Position numbers and translations under genes: made by a program. From assembly GCA_037447655.1 (NCBI GenBank), contig JBBHKE010002295.1, positions 1 through 64,000 of the forward strand: a stretch of DNA of 64,000 bases, given 5' to 3'. This stretch comes from Zygnema cylindricum. Taxonomy: Eukaryota; Streptophyta; Zygnematophyceae; Zygnematales; Zygnemataceae. Below are positions 54,934-64,000 of the stretch, one piece after another (within the stretch, counting starts at the first letter, position 1; each line of letters opens with the position of its first letter). Under the pieces are notes generated by a model. That model searched no databases and was not told the origin of the DNA. It saw only the letters and a program-made list of their open reading frames with translations.

Positions 54934-55819
54934 TGTTAAAAAGAGGGAATTAATACTTCACTTCTCTACTTTAGTTACACTTTAAAGAGAGAGACTGAGG
55001 ATCAAAGGCACGCCATAGTTGCCGCCATATTTAGAAAGTGGCAGATTTTGAGGTAGAGGATATTTTACCAAAATGTTCCCTACGTCCAGATTTTATCTTA
55101 GGTCGGTCTGTGGTTCACTATGCAATCGTTAGCCTTATCCACTAAGGCGTTATCGAAACGATACACATGACGAATTTTAAAGATATATAAACATTAACGC
55201 GACGGATAAATAACACCAAACTAACGAAGAGGAACAATTAATGCCGTCATGTCGAACGTGTAAAATATGATTTGATCGGAGGACCAGCATTGTAGCCACC
55301 ACCCGAAGTGAGATTTTGGCGGCATTCAAAGATTGCGTCACGCGATGCCATGTGGGGCCGCATTATTTGATATCGGAGAAGATGGGAGAAGGAACCATGG
55401 CTCCCGATTTGAGAGGTGTCACCTTGTAGACCATGTTGTACAATGGACGTACAATAAGTACATCGCCCATTGTACCTTCTTCAACTATATAGTGTTCTTA
55501 TTGGACTAGGGTTTAGTAGTAGGTAGTCGTGAGTAGGCAGACTAAGACTTAGTGATATTTAGGTATCTCTCTCTAAGAGATCTTGTAACTATAAAGGTCA
55601 TCTTTAACCAACCATAACTTACTGCTCAGGGGAGCAAATTCAGTGACTCTTTTTGCGTTCGGCTAAGGGAAGTCGGGTCCTCACACGGGTGAAGGTGGTC
55701 AGAATAAATGTGTGCCTGGGTGGCACTTATTTAGTGGGAAAGTGAAAGGGGCAAATATTATCCTAGAGGCTTTGCATAAACTGCCTATTCTTTGGGTCAA
55801 TAGAGACCACAAAATTGTA
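54934..55819 (+). repeat. D2 5' LTR
   Basis: 886 bp, starting TGTTAAAAAGAGGG and ending ATTGTA. It has an antisense tRNA-like module (55,070-55,149; D-arm GCCTTAGTGGATAAGGC kept, T-arm decayed), a GTAC cluster (55,433-55,490) and leader hairpins including TGCTC-AGGG-GAGCA (about 55,622) and GTGCC-TGGGT-GGCAC (about 55,711). Confidence 0.85.
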
Positions 55820-55823
55820 GGTT

Positions 55824-57012
55824 ATGGGCCCACCCTCTAGGGTGCCTATATTTGACGGATCAGACTTTTTTTATTGGGAAATGATGATGGAGGGGGAACT
55901 TTTTGAAAAACATATATGGGGCATAGTGTCTGGACAAATCCGTTGTCCACCTAGACCTAGTTTGGAGGAACACGCTTCTCTGGCATCTCCACCACCTTAG
56001 CGGCGAGAACAGCTGCCACTATCACCAATGACGATGACGAGGAAAGGGAGGAGATTGTCATGGAAAGAGAATAGCGAGGAGTTACACCTTGAGTGACACC
56101 TTTATCAAAGACGATAACGATAGCAGCACCACCAGCAACGGTAACAGTGGGTCAGACTGAGCGGTCAGAATATGAAAAGTGGAACTATAAAGACAAGGTT
56201 GCTAAATTCATAATTCTCAAAAGTGTAGTGAAAAGAATTGTTATTCCCTTTATGCATGTCATGTCTTCATCTCAGGTTTGGATATCACTAGGCAACAAAT
56301 ATAAAAGTGGCTCTTTGCAGCTACAACAGTTGGCAGAAAAAAAGATTGCAGCCTATACTTATAAGGGAGGAAGCATGAACAATTATTGCACTGATCTAAG
56401 AGCATTAGTTGGAGAGCTAGAGAGTACAGGTAACTCATCGTCAGAGAGACAAAGTAAATACCTTGATGATGATGTTACCTGAAGAGTATGAGAATGTTAT
56501 TTATCGGTTGTAGGATATAGAAGATAGCAATTAGAACTGGAGAACTTAGGAGAGGGAGTCCAAGTGTTCAAGCATTGGCTGCATGATCTGATTGGCGGAA
56601 GCGTGATGACGAGAAAATAAAAGATCCCTATTGAAACTTTGGAGGAAGAGGACAAGGAGGTGGCAGATTTGATCGACAGGGGAGAGGAACTCCTCGAGGA
56701 GGACTATGCCATTTCTGCAAAAAACTAGGACACTATATGGCAGATTGTGGCAAACTTGCAGATCTCCGATTGAAAGATGGACAAGAAGCCTCAAAGGATG
56801 GAGGAAAGAAAAATGCCTTCTCGACTCAAGTTCATGATGAGGAAGAGGAGGATGCGACCGAACCGGAAGAAGAGCTTGAGGAGGTTATTCTTAATCCGAA
56901 AACCACTGAGAAGCATGACGATATTCCACAGAGACAAAAGTGTGCTTTCGGAGGTAAGAGGGATCCACTAGAGGATAGGTGGATCATAAACTTAAGAGCA
57001 TCAATGCATTGT
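55824..57012 (+). pseudogene. D2 gag and protease start, inactivated and truncated
   Basis: Gag starts at the primer-site ATG (MGPPSRVPIFDGS). The upstream U5 frame is closed by TAG here, so in this copy only the primer-site ATG could serve. An open segment at 56,093-56,482 (VTVGQTERSEYEKWNYKDKVAKF; YKGGSMNNYC) is followed by stops near 56,510-56,640. The CCHC knuckle CHFCKKLGHYMADC (56,707-56,748) is intact. The protease Asp of DSG is replaced (INLRAS). Confidence 0.8.
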
Positions 57013-57884
57013 TGTGTCGTATCACGTCGGCGCATTTAATTGAAATTTGTCGCATGTAAACGGTCCGTAAAGACCGACACCACACTAATTTGCTTTTGGT
57101 ATGTTTTCGGTGGTGACAGAGCCGTACAGATTTCCGGTGATGTCATGAAACCAGCGAGCAGATTTGGTTTCGTATATCCATTCGTTAGACGCCGGAATAT
57201 ACGCGAACAATTTGAAGTTGTCATCCAGACTTTTTGTGAACCAAAACGTAAACTTAAAATGATGTCAAGACCAGCGCAAATTCGAACGCGCATCAAAAGC
57301 CGCCAAAGACGCAGACGAACGGACGAGCCAGATTCAAATTGCTCACGGCGACGCGATTGGTCCATTTTAAGTCGTGGACCCTTGGAGGTCTTACGCATTC
57401 ACATGTAGCGTGGGTATGGTTTTTTATCCTTAGGCTATAGATTTTGTAACGCAAGGCATACGATTCCGGTCGCCTATTGGCCAAAATCTAAAATAGGCGC
57501 AGACGACTACATTGAACGCATCTATGAAGAATAGGTTAGACGCTCAGTTGTAGACTTTGTACTTAGTGAATTTAAGGAGAATTCTGTGCTCACAATTTGA
57601 AGAGCACAGGAATTAATTTTGGAAGATTTGACCTTTGCTTTCATTTTTTTCTTGTGAAATTGTCAGGATAGTTTTAGTGACTATTTTCTCTTGTCATTAA
57701 GCATTCTGCTACCTAGCTCACACTCACCTCTCTTTGTAATCTGCCTTGCAATTTAATCTATGTGGCTCACGCCGAGGCCTAACCAGTTTCCTTTAACTTT
57801 TTATCTCGTCGTATCAAGTGGATTACTGTTTAGCCTTCTCTCACAAGCTATTGGTTTGCTTGCGTGGTTTGCTTGTTGTTTGCT
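57013..57884. other. Unassigned sequence between D2 and A2
   Basis: It holds a CpG-rich stretch with a 122-codon frame (57,040-57,408, Arg-rich C-terminal half) overlapped by an equally long antisense frame, so coding is uncertain. The rest is AT-rich without genes. The base composition resembles 53,800-54,900, so the two may flank the same old insertion site of D2. Confidence 0.3.
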
Positions 57885-59301
57885 GCAATTCTGTGTCCCC
57901 CATTGAACTGCAAAATTGAGCAAGCCTCCAGATAGCTTTTGACTAACCCACTTTTAACTAGAACTGCTGCTACCCAAGCAGGTTAATAGACAATCTCACT
58001 GCACCGCCGTGGAGTACGGACTCCCCTGAGTCCACAGCAAAAATTATCAACAAAAACACCCAACCAAGCGATTAATTATGAAATGGCAAAGATGCCTATA
58101 TTTATACAAGCTTGTTGGGAGAGAGGCGACTACCTCTTCAATCCTCTAAGTCCTAAACTCCTCTCACAACCCCTATGTACTTATGTACGAACCAATCAAA
58201 GGATTGTATAGTACAGAAAAGGTACTGTGACCGATGTTTTTTCTATACAGCTGGAGTAGGACAAGGCCATAGAGGGGACGTCTTTTTTCTTCGGACTTGT
58301 CCTCATGCTCTCCGGGATTCCCGCTTCCCAATGATATCTTGTTACGTGTCGATAGGTCATGTCACGTCCAAAAACCGCTAAGGCGGCTATTCCGAGATCT
58401 CAGCGATGATGCGGACCGTTAGATCCAAACCGACTTTTAATGCTCGCCGTCCAAAATAACATATGTCCGGTACATTTGTTTCATGCGCACTAAAACTCAA
58501 CTAGTTTCTATGCCCTTAATTTATTATTCCGTTGAACGAATTAATGACATAGCTAATGTTTAAATAGCTATCAAACCCCTCTCACAACCGCTATCTAATG
58601 ATGTAGGAACCAATCAAAGGAGTGTATAGTACAGAAATGGTAATACGACCGATGTACTTTCTATACGGCTGGTGTACGACAAGACTATGGAGGGGACGTC
58701 TTTCTCCTTCGGACTTATCCTCATGCTCCCCAGGATTCCCGCTTCCCAATGATATCTTGTTACGTGTCGATAGGTCATGTCATGTGCGAAAACCGCGAAG
58801 GTGGCTATTTCGGGATCCCGACGATGATGTGGACCGTCGGATCCAAACCGACTTTTAAAGCTCGTCGTCCAAAATAACAAATGTCCTGAACATTTTTTCG
58901 TGCGCATTAAAACTTAACTAGTTTCTACGTCTTTAGTTTATTATTTCGTTGAACGAATTATTGACCTAGCTAATGTTTAAATAGCTATCAAACCCTATGT
59001 ATCCTAACGGACTACTACGACAGACCGGTAAGAGCTAACGGCTACGCCTCGCTCTGTCGGTCGAAGGTTCGAGTCCTACCGAACTCAACCTTTTTGTTGA
59101 GAGTGACTTAGGTCACTCTTGAATCCTGCCTATAGAGCTGAGGCAGCCATGGCTCCATCGCCCTCTCTCTCCTTCAGTGACTACAACAAGTATGGGGGCT
59201 AGAGAGAGAAGGTGGAGGCTAGCTACCTATGCTATTTCTTTTAGTTATTTTACCTAATTAAGACCTAGAAAATACCTTCCCTAAATCTAGGGATTTCAAC
59301 A
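57885..59301 (-). repeat. A2 3' LTR with internal 417-bp duplication
   Basis: On the minus strand it starts TGTTGAAATCCC and ends GAATTGCA. A segment of about 417 bp is repeated in tandem (about 58,160-58,577 and 58,578-58,994). Marker strings ACCAATCAAA (58,191; 58,609) and ATAGCTATCAAACCC (58,564; 58,981) are 417-418 bp apart. The copies differ at many sites, so the duplication is not recent. It doubles the GTAC-containing part of U3. Confidence 0.8.
59018..59095 (+). other. tRNA-like Pol III module, antisense in A2 LTR
   Basis: On the plus strand, CGACAG, a D-arm-like GACCGGTAAGAGC, a T-arm AGG-TTCGAGT-CCT with perfect B box GTTCGAGTC, and TTTTT at 59,091-59,095, 13 bases past the T-arm. 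It is the A1-type module; the middle forms an alternative long hairpin. Confidence 0.6.
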
Positions 59302-59314
59302 CTCACATTATTTT

Positions 59315-61177
59315 CTAGTCTAATTTTAGTTTCTCTTTTAAACCACACATTTCTCTGCAGTATTCTAACTTGGGAGGTGGCACAGGTTTTGTAATCATAT
59401 CAGCCACCATGTCCCTATCACCCCTATACACTAGATTCACAATTTTGTTTTCAACCATTTCCTTCACAAATCTCAATCTTTCATCCATATGCTTAGCCTT
59501 GAAATGATGTTTTGGATTGGCTTCAATTGCAATTGCAGCCTGATTATCACAAAACATTTCATGCAGTCCCTTCTTCATATACCCTAGTTCTTGAAATAAA
59601 GACTTGACCCACATCAACTCTTTCACAGCTAAACAAGAGGCCATGTACTCCGCCTCCATAGTAGACTGAGCAACCACCTTTTGTTGCTTGCTACTCCAGC
59701 AGCAAACACCTTCCCCCACATACAACACATACCCAGAAGTGCATCTTCTCATAGGTGCATCCCCATAATTGGCGTCACTCCAAGTAGTGATGTCAGTGTG
59801 CTCCCCTCCCAAATAAAACCATAATTCCCTTGTTCCCACCAAGTATCTCATAAATTTCTTGGCTGCCTTCCAGTCTCTTTTCCTATGATCATTAAGACTC
59901 TTAGTGAGGACTCCAACTGCTGCTATAATGTCCGGTCTAGTACAATTCATAAAGTATATCAAACTTCCTACAACCTGTCTGATAGGAATAGACTTCATAA
60001 ACTGTCTTTCTTCTAGACTCATCTGATCATCTAGTATTGTAACTCCTCCTTCTACACTCCCATCACTTACTTTCTTCAAGTCCATGGGACTGGTACAACT
60101 GTTTGCCATTTCCATCTGAAATTTCTCAAGCATATTTCCGATCGCTTCTTTCTCAGAAAGTCTGATTATTCTCTTCCCTCTATCTCTTCCCATTTGAATC
60201 CACAAAATATATTTAGCCTCCCTTAAATCCTTCATATCAAATTTGCTTCTAAGGTTTTTCTTTAAATTATGGATCTTTTCCATAAACTTACTTAACACGA
60301 GCAAATCATCCACATAAATTGCAATAAAAATCACACTATTCTCATCCTCAAACATGTAAATGGAATGGTCAGAACTGATCCGAATATATCCCAGACTGGT
60401 AAGAAACTCATCTAGTTTCTTGTTCTATTGTTTGGGAGCCTAATTCAGTCCATATAAGGTTTATGAGCCTGTAGACTTTGCTCTCTTCTCCTTCCTCTTT
60501 AAATCCCTCTGGTTGTCGCATGAAGATTTCTTCCTCTAGTTCACCGTTGAGGAAAGCGGTCTTGATATCCATTTGGTGTATTTCCATGTCTTTCACTGCT
60601 GCTAGCCTAGGAGAATCCTTATAGATGGGAACCGAACCGCCAGAGCAAAAGTCTCCTCATAATCTATCCCCTCTTTTTGGGTGAACCCCTTTGCTACTAA
60701 CCGAGCCTTATATCTCACAATGGTATTATATGGGTTCAGCTTCAATTTAAATACCCATTTGCACCCGATAGGTTTTTTGTCTAGAGGATAATCCACCAGC
60801 TCCCAAGTATTAGCTTCCATGATGGAAGCCATCTCATCATTTATGGCTCTGACCCATCGGTCTTTCTCCGGACTGTCCATTGCCTCCAAGTATGACTGAG
60901 GCTCATCTGGGTGAGATAGCTTTGTTACCTTGTGAACAACATGTTTGTTTTGTAGCCTTTTGCTGCTCCTTTGTCCTCCCTCAAACTCTGAATCTGGAAT
61001 GGATGGAAGTCTCGGGTTCCTCCGTACTGTGTCATCGGCTCCCCTATCCATGGGAGCCGGTTCCGGCTCCTTCTCCCCTATCTCCTCGAAGTGTATAGAG
61101 ATATGAGGAGATCCCGGTGTATCTCCCCCATCTTGGATCTTCCTTGAATTTGAAATCACGTTTTCACTTGTGTCCAT
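59315..61177 (-). pseudogene. A2 reverse transcriptase and RNase H
   Basis: The C-terminal 346 codons (60,355 to 59,315) are open and include YVDDLLVLSK (about 60,320) and a full-looking RNase H (SDANYGDAP, MEAEYMAS, FCDNQAA). The protein ends LKEKLKLD. Upstream, frameshifts break RT near 60,360-60,440 and 60,600. An open segment at 61,177-60,602 covers the linker and RT fingers ([20 protein letters not shown]). It would copy the element RNA, but the frame breaks make this copy inactive. Confidence 0.85.
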
Positions 61178-63640
61178 TCGGGGAAGATACGAGTCCTCAT
61201 CACTCTCGGACTTAAAACTGATTCTTATCTTCTTAGTGTATTTGAATGGTTCAAATGACTTTCATTCATCCATGACAACTAGATGCTTTACCAGAATGAT
61301 ATCTTGTTTAGCTAAGTCATAGACTCTATATCCCTTGACATCCTCATCTTATCCCACAAATATATCCTGGTTTTCCTTTAGCATCTAGTTTCTAGTTTTT
61401 CTTATCTGTGTTAAGACTACATACTTGACGACCAAAAACTTTCCAGTGAGAAATATCTGGTTTCCTTCCAACCCATCTCTCATAAGGTGTCATTCCTTAA
61501 ATGGCTATAGTGAGAACTTTATTATTAATGTAGTTAGCACAGTGGATGGCCTCTGCCTAAAATCTTCTTCCTGTTTTCTTATCAGCCAACATACTACACA
61601 CACTATCTCCCAACGTCCGGTTTAACCTCTCAGCTACCCCATTTTGTTCTGGATTATTTGGTACAGTTTTTCTGATGCTGAACTCCTCATCTCTCAAGTA
61701 TTCCTCAAACTAGTTAGAGGTGTACTCTCCCCCATTATCACTCCTTATTCGCTTAATGAGGGTTCCGTGCAATTTCTCACTCCAGGCTTTGTATTCTTTG
61801 AAGTACTGTGGTGTTTCAGACTTTGTCTTTAGGAAACAGACTCAAGAATATCTGGACCAATCATCAGTAACTGTTAGCATATACATCTTTCTCCCAACCG
61901 AGGGTACTCTTGCTGGTCCCCAAATATCTATGTGGACCAGATCTAGTACTTTCTCACCTCTATAAGTGGCAATTTTTGGAAAGGGCAGTCTGTGAGCCTT
62001 ACCTTGGGCACAACCACTACAATAGTCTATCATTTCATTATCCCCAAACTGAATGCCTTCTACTACACCAAGCTTCTTCATTTCCCTCAGCCTATCAAAA
62101 TGCACATGCCCGAACCGCTTATGTCATATCATCAAGCTTGGAACACCACCATAGAAAGCACTATTCTTTTCGTTACTCAGGTTAAGCCTAAACATTCCTT
62201 AGCTGCCCTTATCTGCTGTGACGTAGACTTCATCTCCATACTTAGCTATACAGACTCCCTTTTTAGTGAAGGTATCAAAATCCTTGTCATCTAGTATAGA
62301 GGTAGACACAAGATTTTTACTCAGCTGAGGAATATAGAGCACATCTGAGAAGGTGAGTATAGAAGTCTTACCCTCCACTAAAACTTTCAATTCTACCAGG
62401 CCCACTTGATCTGTCGTAACTACTCTCCCATCCTCATACTCTATTTCTATAGTAGGGATCTTTCTTAAATTAGTGAAGAGGTGTTTGTCATGGCACATAC
62501 GCATGGATGCACCTGAGTCGATGATCCATTCTTTTGTGTAGCTTTCGAATGGCTCCAACATCACACTTCTGTTTCCGAAATATCTCCTTCTCTTCCAGAT
62601 TCTCGTCGAGAAGAAGCTCCCCATCCTCTTCCTCAGAGGACTCGTCCTTCTTGGTCTCTCCTTTGAGATATGTGGCCATAAGTGCCTTCTATTTCCCTCC
62701 GGAAGAACCTCCTCCACGGTTTTCTTGGAGCCTCAGCTTGGACAACTTGGTGCAATCAGCTGTGAAGTGTCCCGGTTTTTTGCAGAAATGTCAAAGACCC
62801 TTGGGGGGCCTAGGATCTCCAGATTTGTCTCCTTTGAGGTTGTTGTACGACTTTCTTTTGATCGTTCCTCCACCGGTCGGTTTCGGCAGCTAGAGCTTGA
62901 ACGCTCTTTCCTCCTCTACGGATCTCAATGGTGTTCTCCTGCACGAGTATCATTCGGACCACTGTGTGCCACTTCCAAGAACTGTCATCCATTTCTTGCA
63001 CTCGGTACGCTATGTTTTCATACTCCTTAGGCAACTTCATGATGAGGGTGTTGTATTTCATCTTCATTGTGCCTGTCCATCCGGCACTTTGCGTCTCCAT
63101 GTACAAGCAAGAGATATCATTACAGTAGTCTAACATCTTCCCTCCTTTGTAAGAATAACTCCCCACCCTTTCCTCAACCAGCTGAAGCTCTTGAATGTTA
63201 CCAGCTTTATAGATCTCCACAAATGTCATCCACAACTATTGGGCCTTAAATATGTGAAGATGAGAGGTAATAAGACCTTGAGTGAGGTGCCTCAGAATGA
63301 AATGCCTGGCATTCATGTTGGTGTACTCCCACATCTAAATGTCGTTTTCCTCGGTTTTCACGATCACCGCTCCGGGTGTGGTGGCAATGGGAGTAAGAGG
63401 TGTCTCTTTATCTTTCCTTTTTTCGGACACACTGCTGTCCCCATCGTCTGCCTCCTCTGTTGGAGCAGATATTGCTGTAGAAAACCTCACTCCACCAAAC
63501 CCTGGTGGAGTTCCTTGAGATGGACGTTTCAGTTGTCCACTGACAATACCCGAGTATCCTTTTTCACACAATGCTCTTGTCATCATGGCTTCCTAGTAAA
63601 TGAACCCAGATCCGTTGAAGATGGGCACCCTAGAGGGTGG
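61178..63640 (-). pseudogene. A2 gag, protease and integrase, inactivated
   Basis: Gag reads from the U5 ATG frame (MGDTKLQVSGPPSRVPIFNG). The primer-site ATG is TCG in this copy. A stop follows soon after YW-equivalent residues. Open pieces are 63,586-63,335 and 63,235-62,810 (SYSYKGGKMLDYCNDI; LIMKLPKEYENIAYRVQ). The knuckle is near 62,790, the protease DSGAS is intact at about 62,515, and the integrase zinc region and first catalytic Asp (HIDIWGP) lie in 62,105-61,842. Further stops follow to 61,260. Confidence 0.8.
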
Positions 63641-63650
63641 GCCCGAAACC
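63636..63650 (-). promoter_or_regulatory. A2 primer-binding site
   Basis: GGTTTCGGGCCCACC is the initiator tRNA-Met anticodon-region complement with two changes, including loss of the ATG. Confidence 0.65.
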
Positions 63651-64000
63651 TGCAATTTTGTGTCCCCCATTGGACTACAAAACCGAAGAAGCCTCTAGAT
63701 AGCTTTTGACTAACCCACTTTCAACTAGAACTGTTGCTACCCAAGCAAGTCAATAGACAATTTGACTGCACCCCTGTGCAATCTGGATTCCCCTAAGTCC
63801 ACATCAAAAAGGATCAGTGAAAACGCCCAACTAGGCGATTAATTATCAAATGGCAAAGATGCCATTATTTATATAAGCTTGTTGGGAGAGAGGCGACTAC
63901 TTCCTCAATCCTCTTAAGTCCTAAACCCCTCTCACAACCCCTATCTAATGATGTAGGAACCAATCAAAGGAGTGTATAGTACAGAAATGGTACTACGACC
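63651..64000 (-). repeat. A2 5' LTR, partial at window edge
   Basis: The U5/R end of the LTR. It contains the leader hairpins AATGGC-ATCTTT-GCCATT (about 63,849-63,866) and TGCAC-AGGG-GTGCA (63,767-63,780) and a TATATAAAT box (about 63,870). The U3 part lies outside the window. Confidence 0.85.

Larger units (their letters stand above)
54934..57012 (+). mobile_element. Copia element D2, 3'-truncated
   Basis: The 5' LTR is 54,934-55,819, then the primer-binding site GGTTATGGGCCCACC (55,820), gag and the start of protease. The element breaks off near 57,012 inside the protease region (SMH). No 3' LTR is seen. It is the same family as D1. Confidence 0.85.
57885..64000 (-). mobile_element. Copia element A2, running off the window
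   Basis: On the minus strand, the 3' LTR is 57,885-59,301 (enlarged by a tandem duplication), pol and gag lie in 59,315-63,640, the primer-binding site is at 63,636-63,650, and the 5' LTR begins at 63,651 and continues beyond 64,000. It is the same family as A1. The far target duplication cannot be checked. Confidence 0.88.

Noticed and set aside
57036-57408. Two overlapping 120-codon ORFs on opposite strands as genes
   Set aside because: Both strands are open over the same bases, with no recognisable domain and no promoter or intron signals. Kept only as unassigned sequence.

Overview
The window is nuclear DNA of a land plant. One ordinary gene with 15 exons, nicotinate phosphoribosyltransferase, can be read through every splice site. 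Nearly all the rest is transposable elements, mostly Ty1/copia LTR retrotransposons inserted into one another. The gene and element types do not fix the species. Moderate GC and mostly short introns (about 0.1-0.2 kb, three of 1-1.8 kb) suggest a non-seed plant such as a bryophyte, but this is a guess.

Layout. (1) 1-349 is flank ending in a MITE remnant. (2) 350-41,788 is one large inverted-repeat (foldback-like) DNA element. Its left arm is 350-4,004 and its right arm is 26,334-29,565 plus 40,904-41,788. The arms are diverged inverted copies, and each carries the start of the same small ORF followed by an Arg/Glu-coding minisatellite. (3) The centre of this palindrome holds copia elements A1 (4,005-14,221), B1 (4,463-10,961, inside the LTR of A1), B2 (14,354-26,333, minus strand), C1 (18,890-23,130, inside B2 gag) and a solo LTR (23,549-24,817, also inside B2 gag). 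(4) The right arm is interrupted at 29,566-40,903 by a C-type LTR that itself holds E1 fused to D1. (5) 41,789-45,450 is intergenic with two MITE copies. (6) 45,569-52,825 (minus) is the NAPRT gene. (7) 52,826-54,933 is upstream DNA, an unidentified ORF and a 49-bp tandem repeat. (8) 54,934-57,012 is truncated element D2. (9) 57,013-57,884 is unassigned. (10) 57,885-64,000 is element A2 (minus), which runs off the window.

The copia families A-E are a related set. Their coding regions carry in-frame stops and point mutations, so most are dead, yet their LTRs share an unusual architecture. Each begins with a conserved 5' block. Next comes a tRNA-like Pol III module in antisense (D-arm/A box, T-arm/B box, T4 terminator), then a G-box/ABRE-like site, a cluster of GTAC (SBP/copper-response-type) motifs, a TATA region, and a series of short RNA hairpins whose stems covary between families. 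The LTR ends directly at a primer-binding site that matches the anticodon stem-loop of initiator tRNA-Met, as in Drosophila copia. The AUG complementary to the CAU anticodon is in the gag reading frame. The antisense Pol III module and the covarying hairpin leader are the best candidates for something undescribed.
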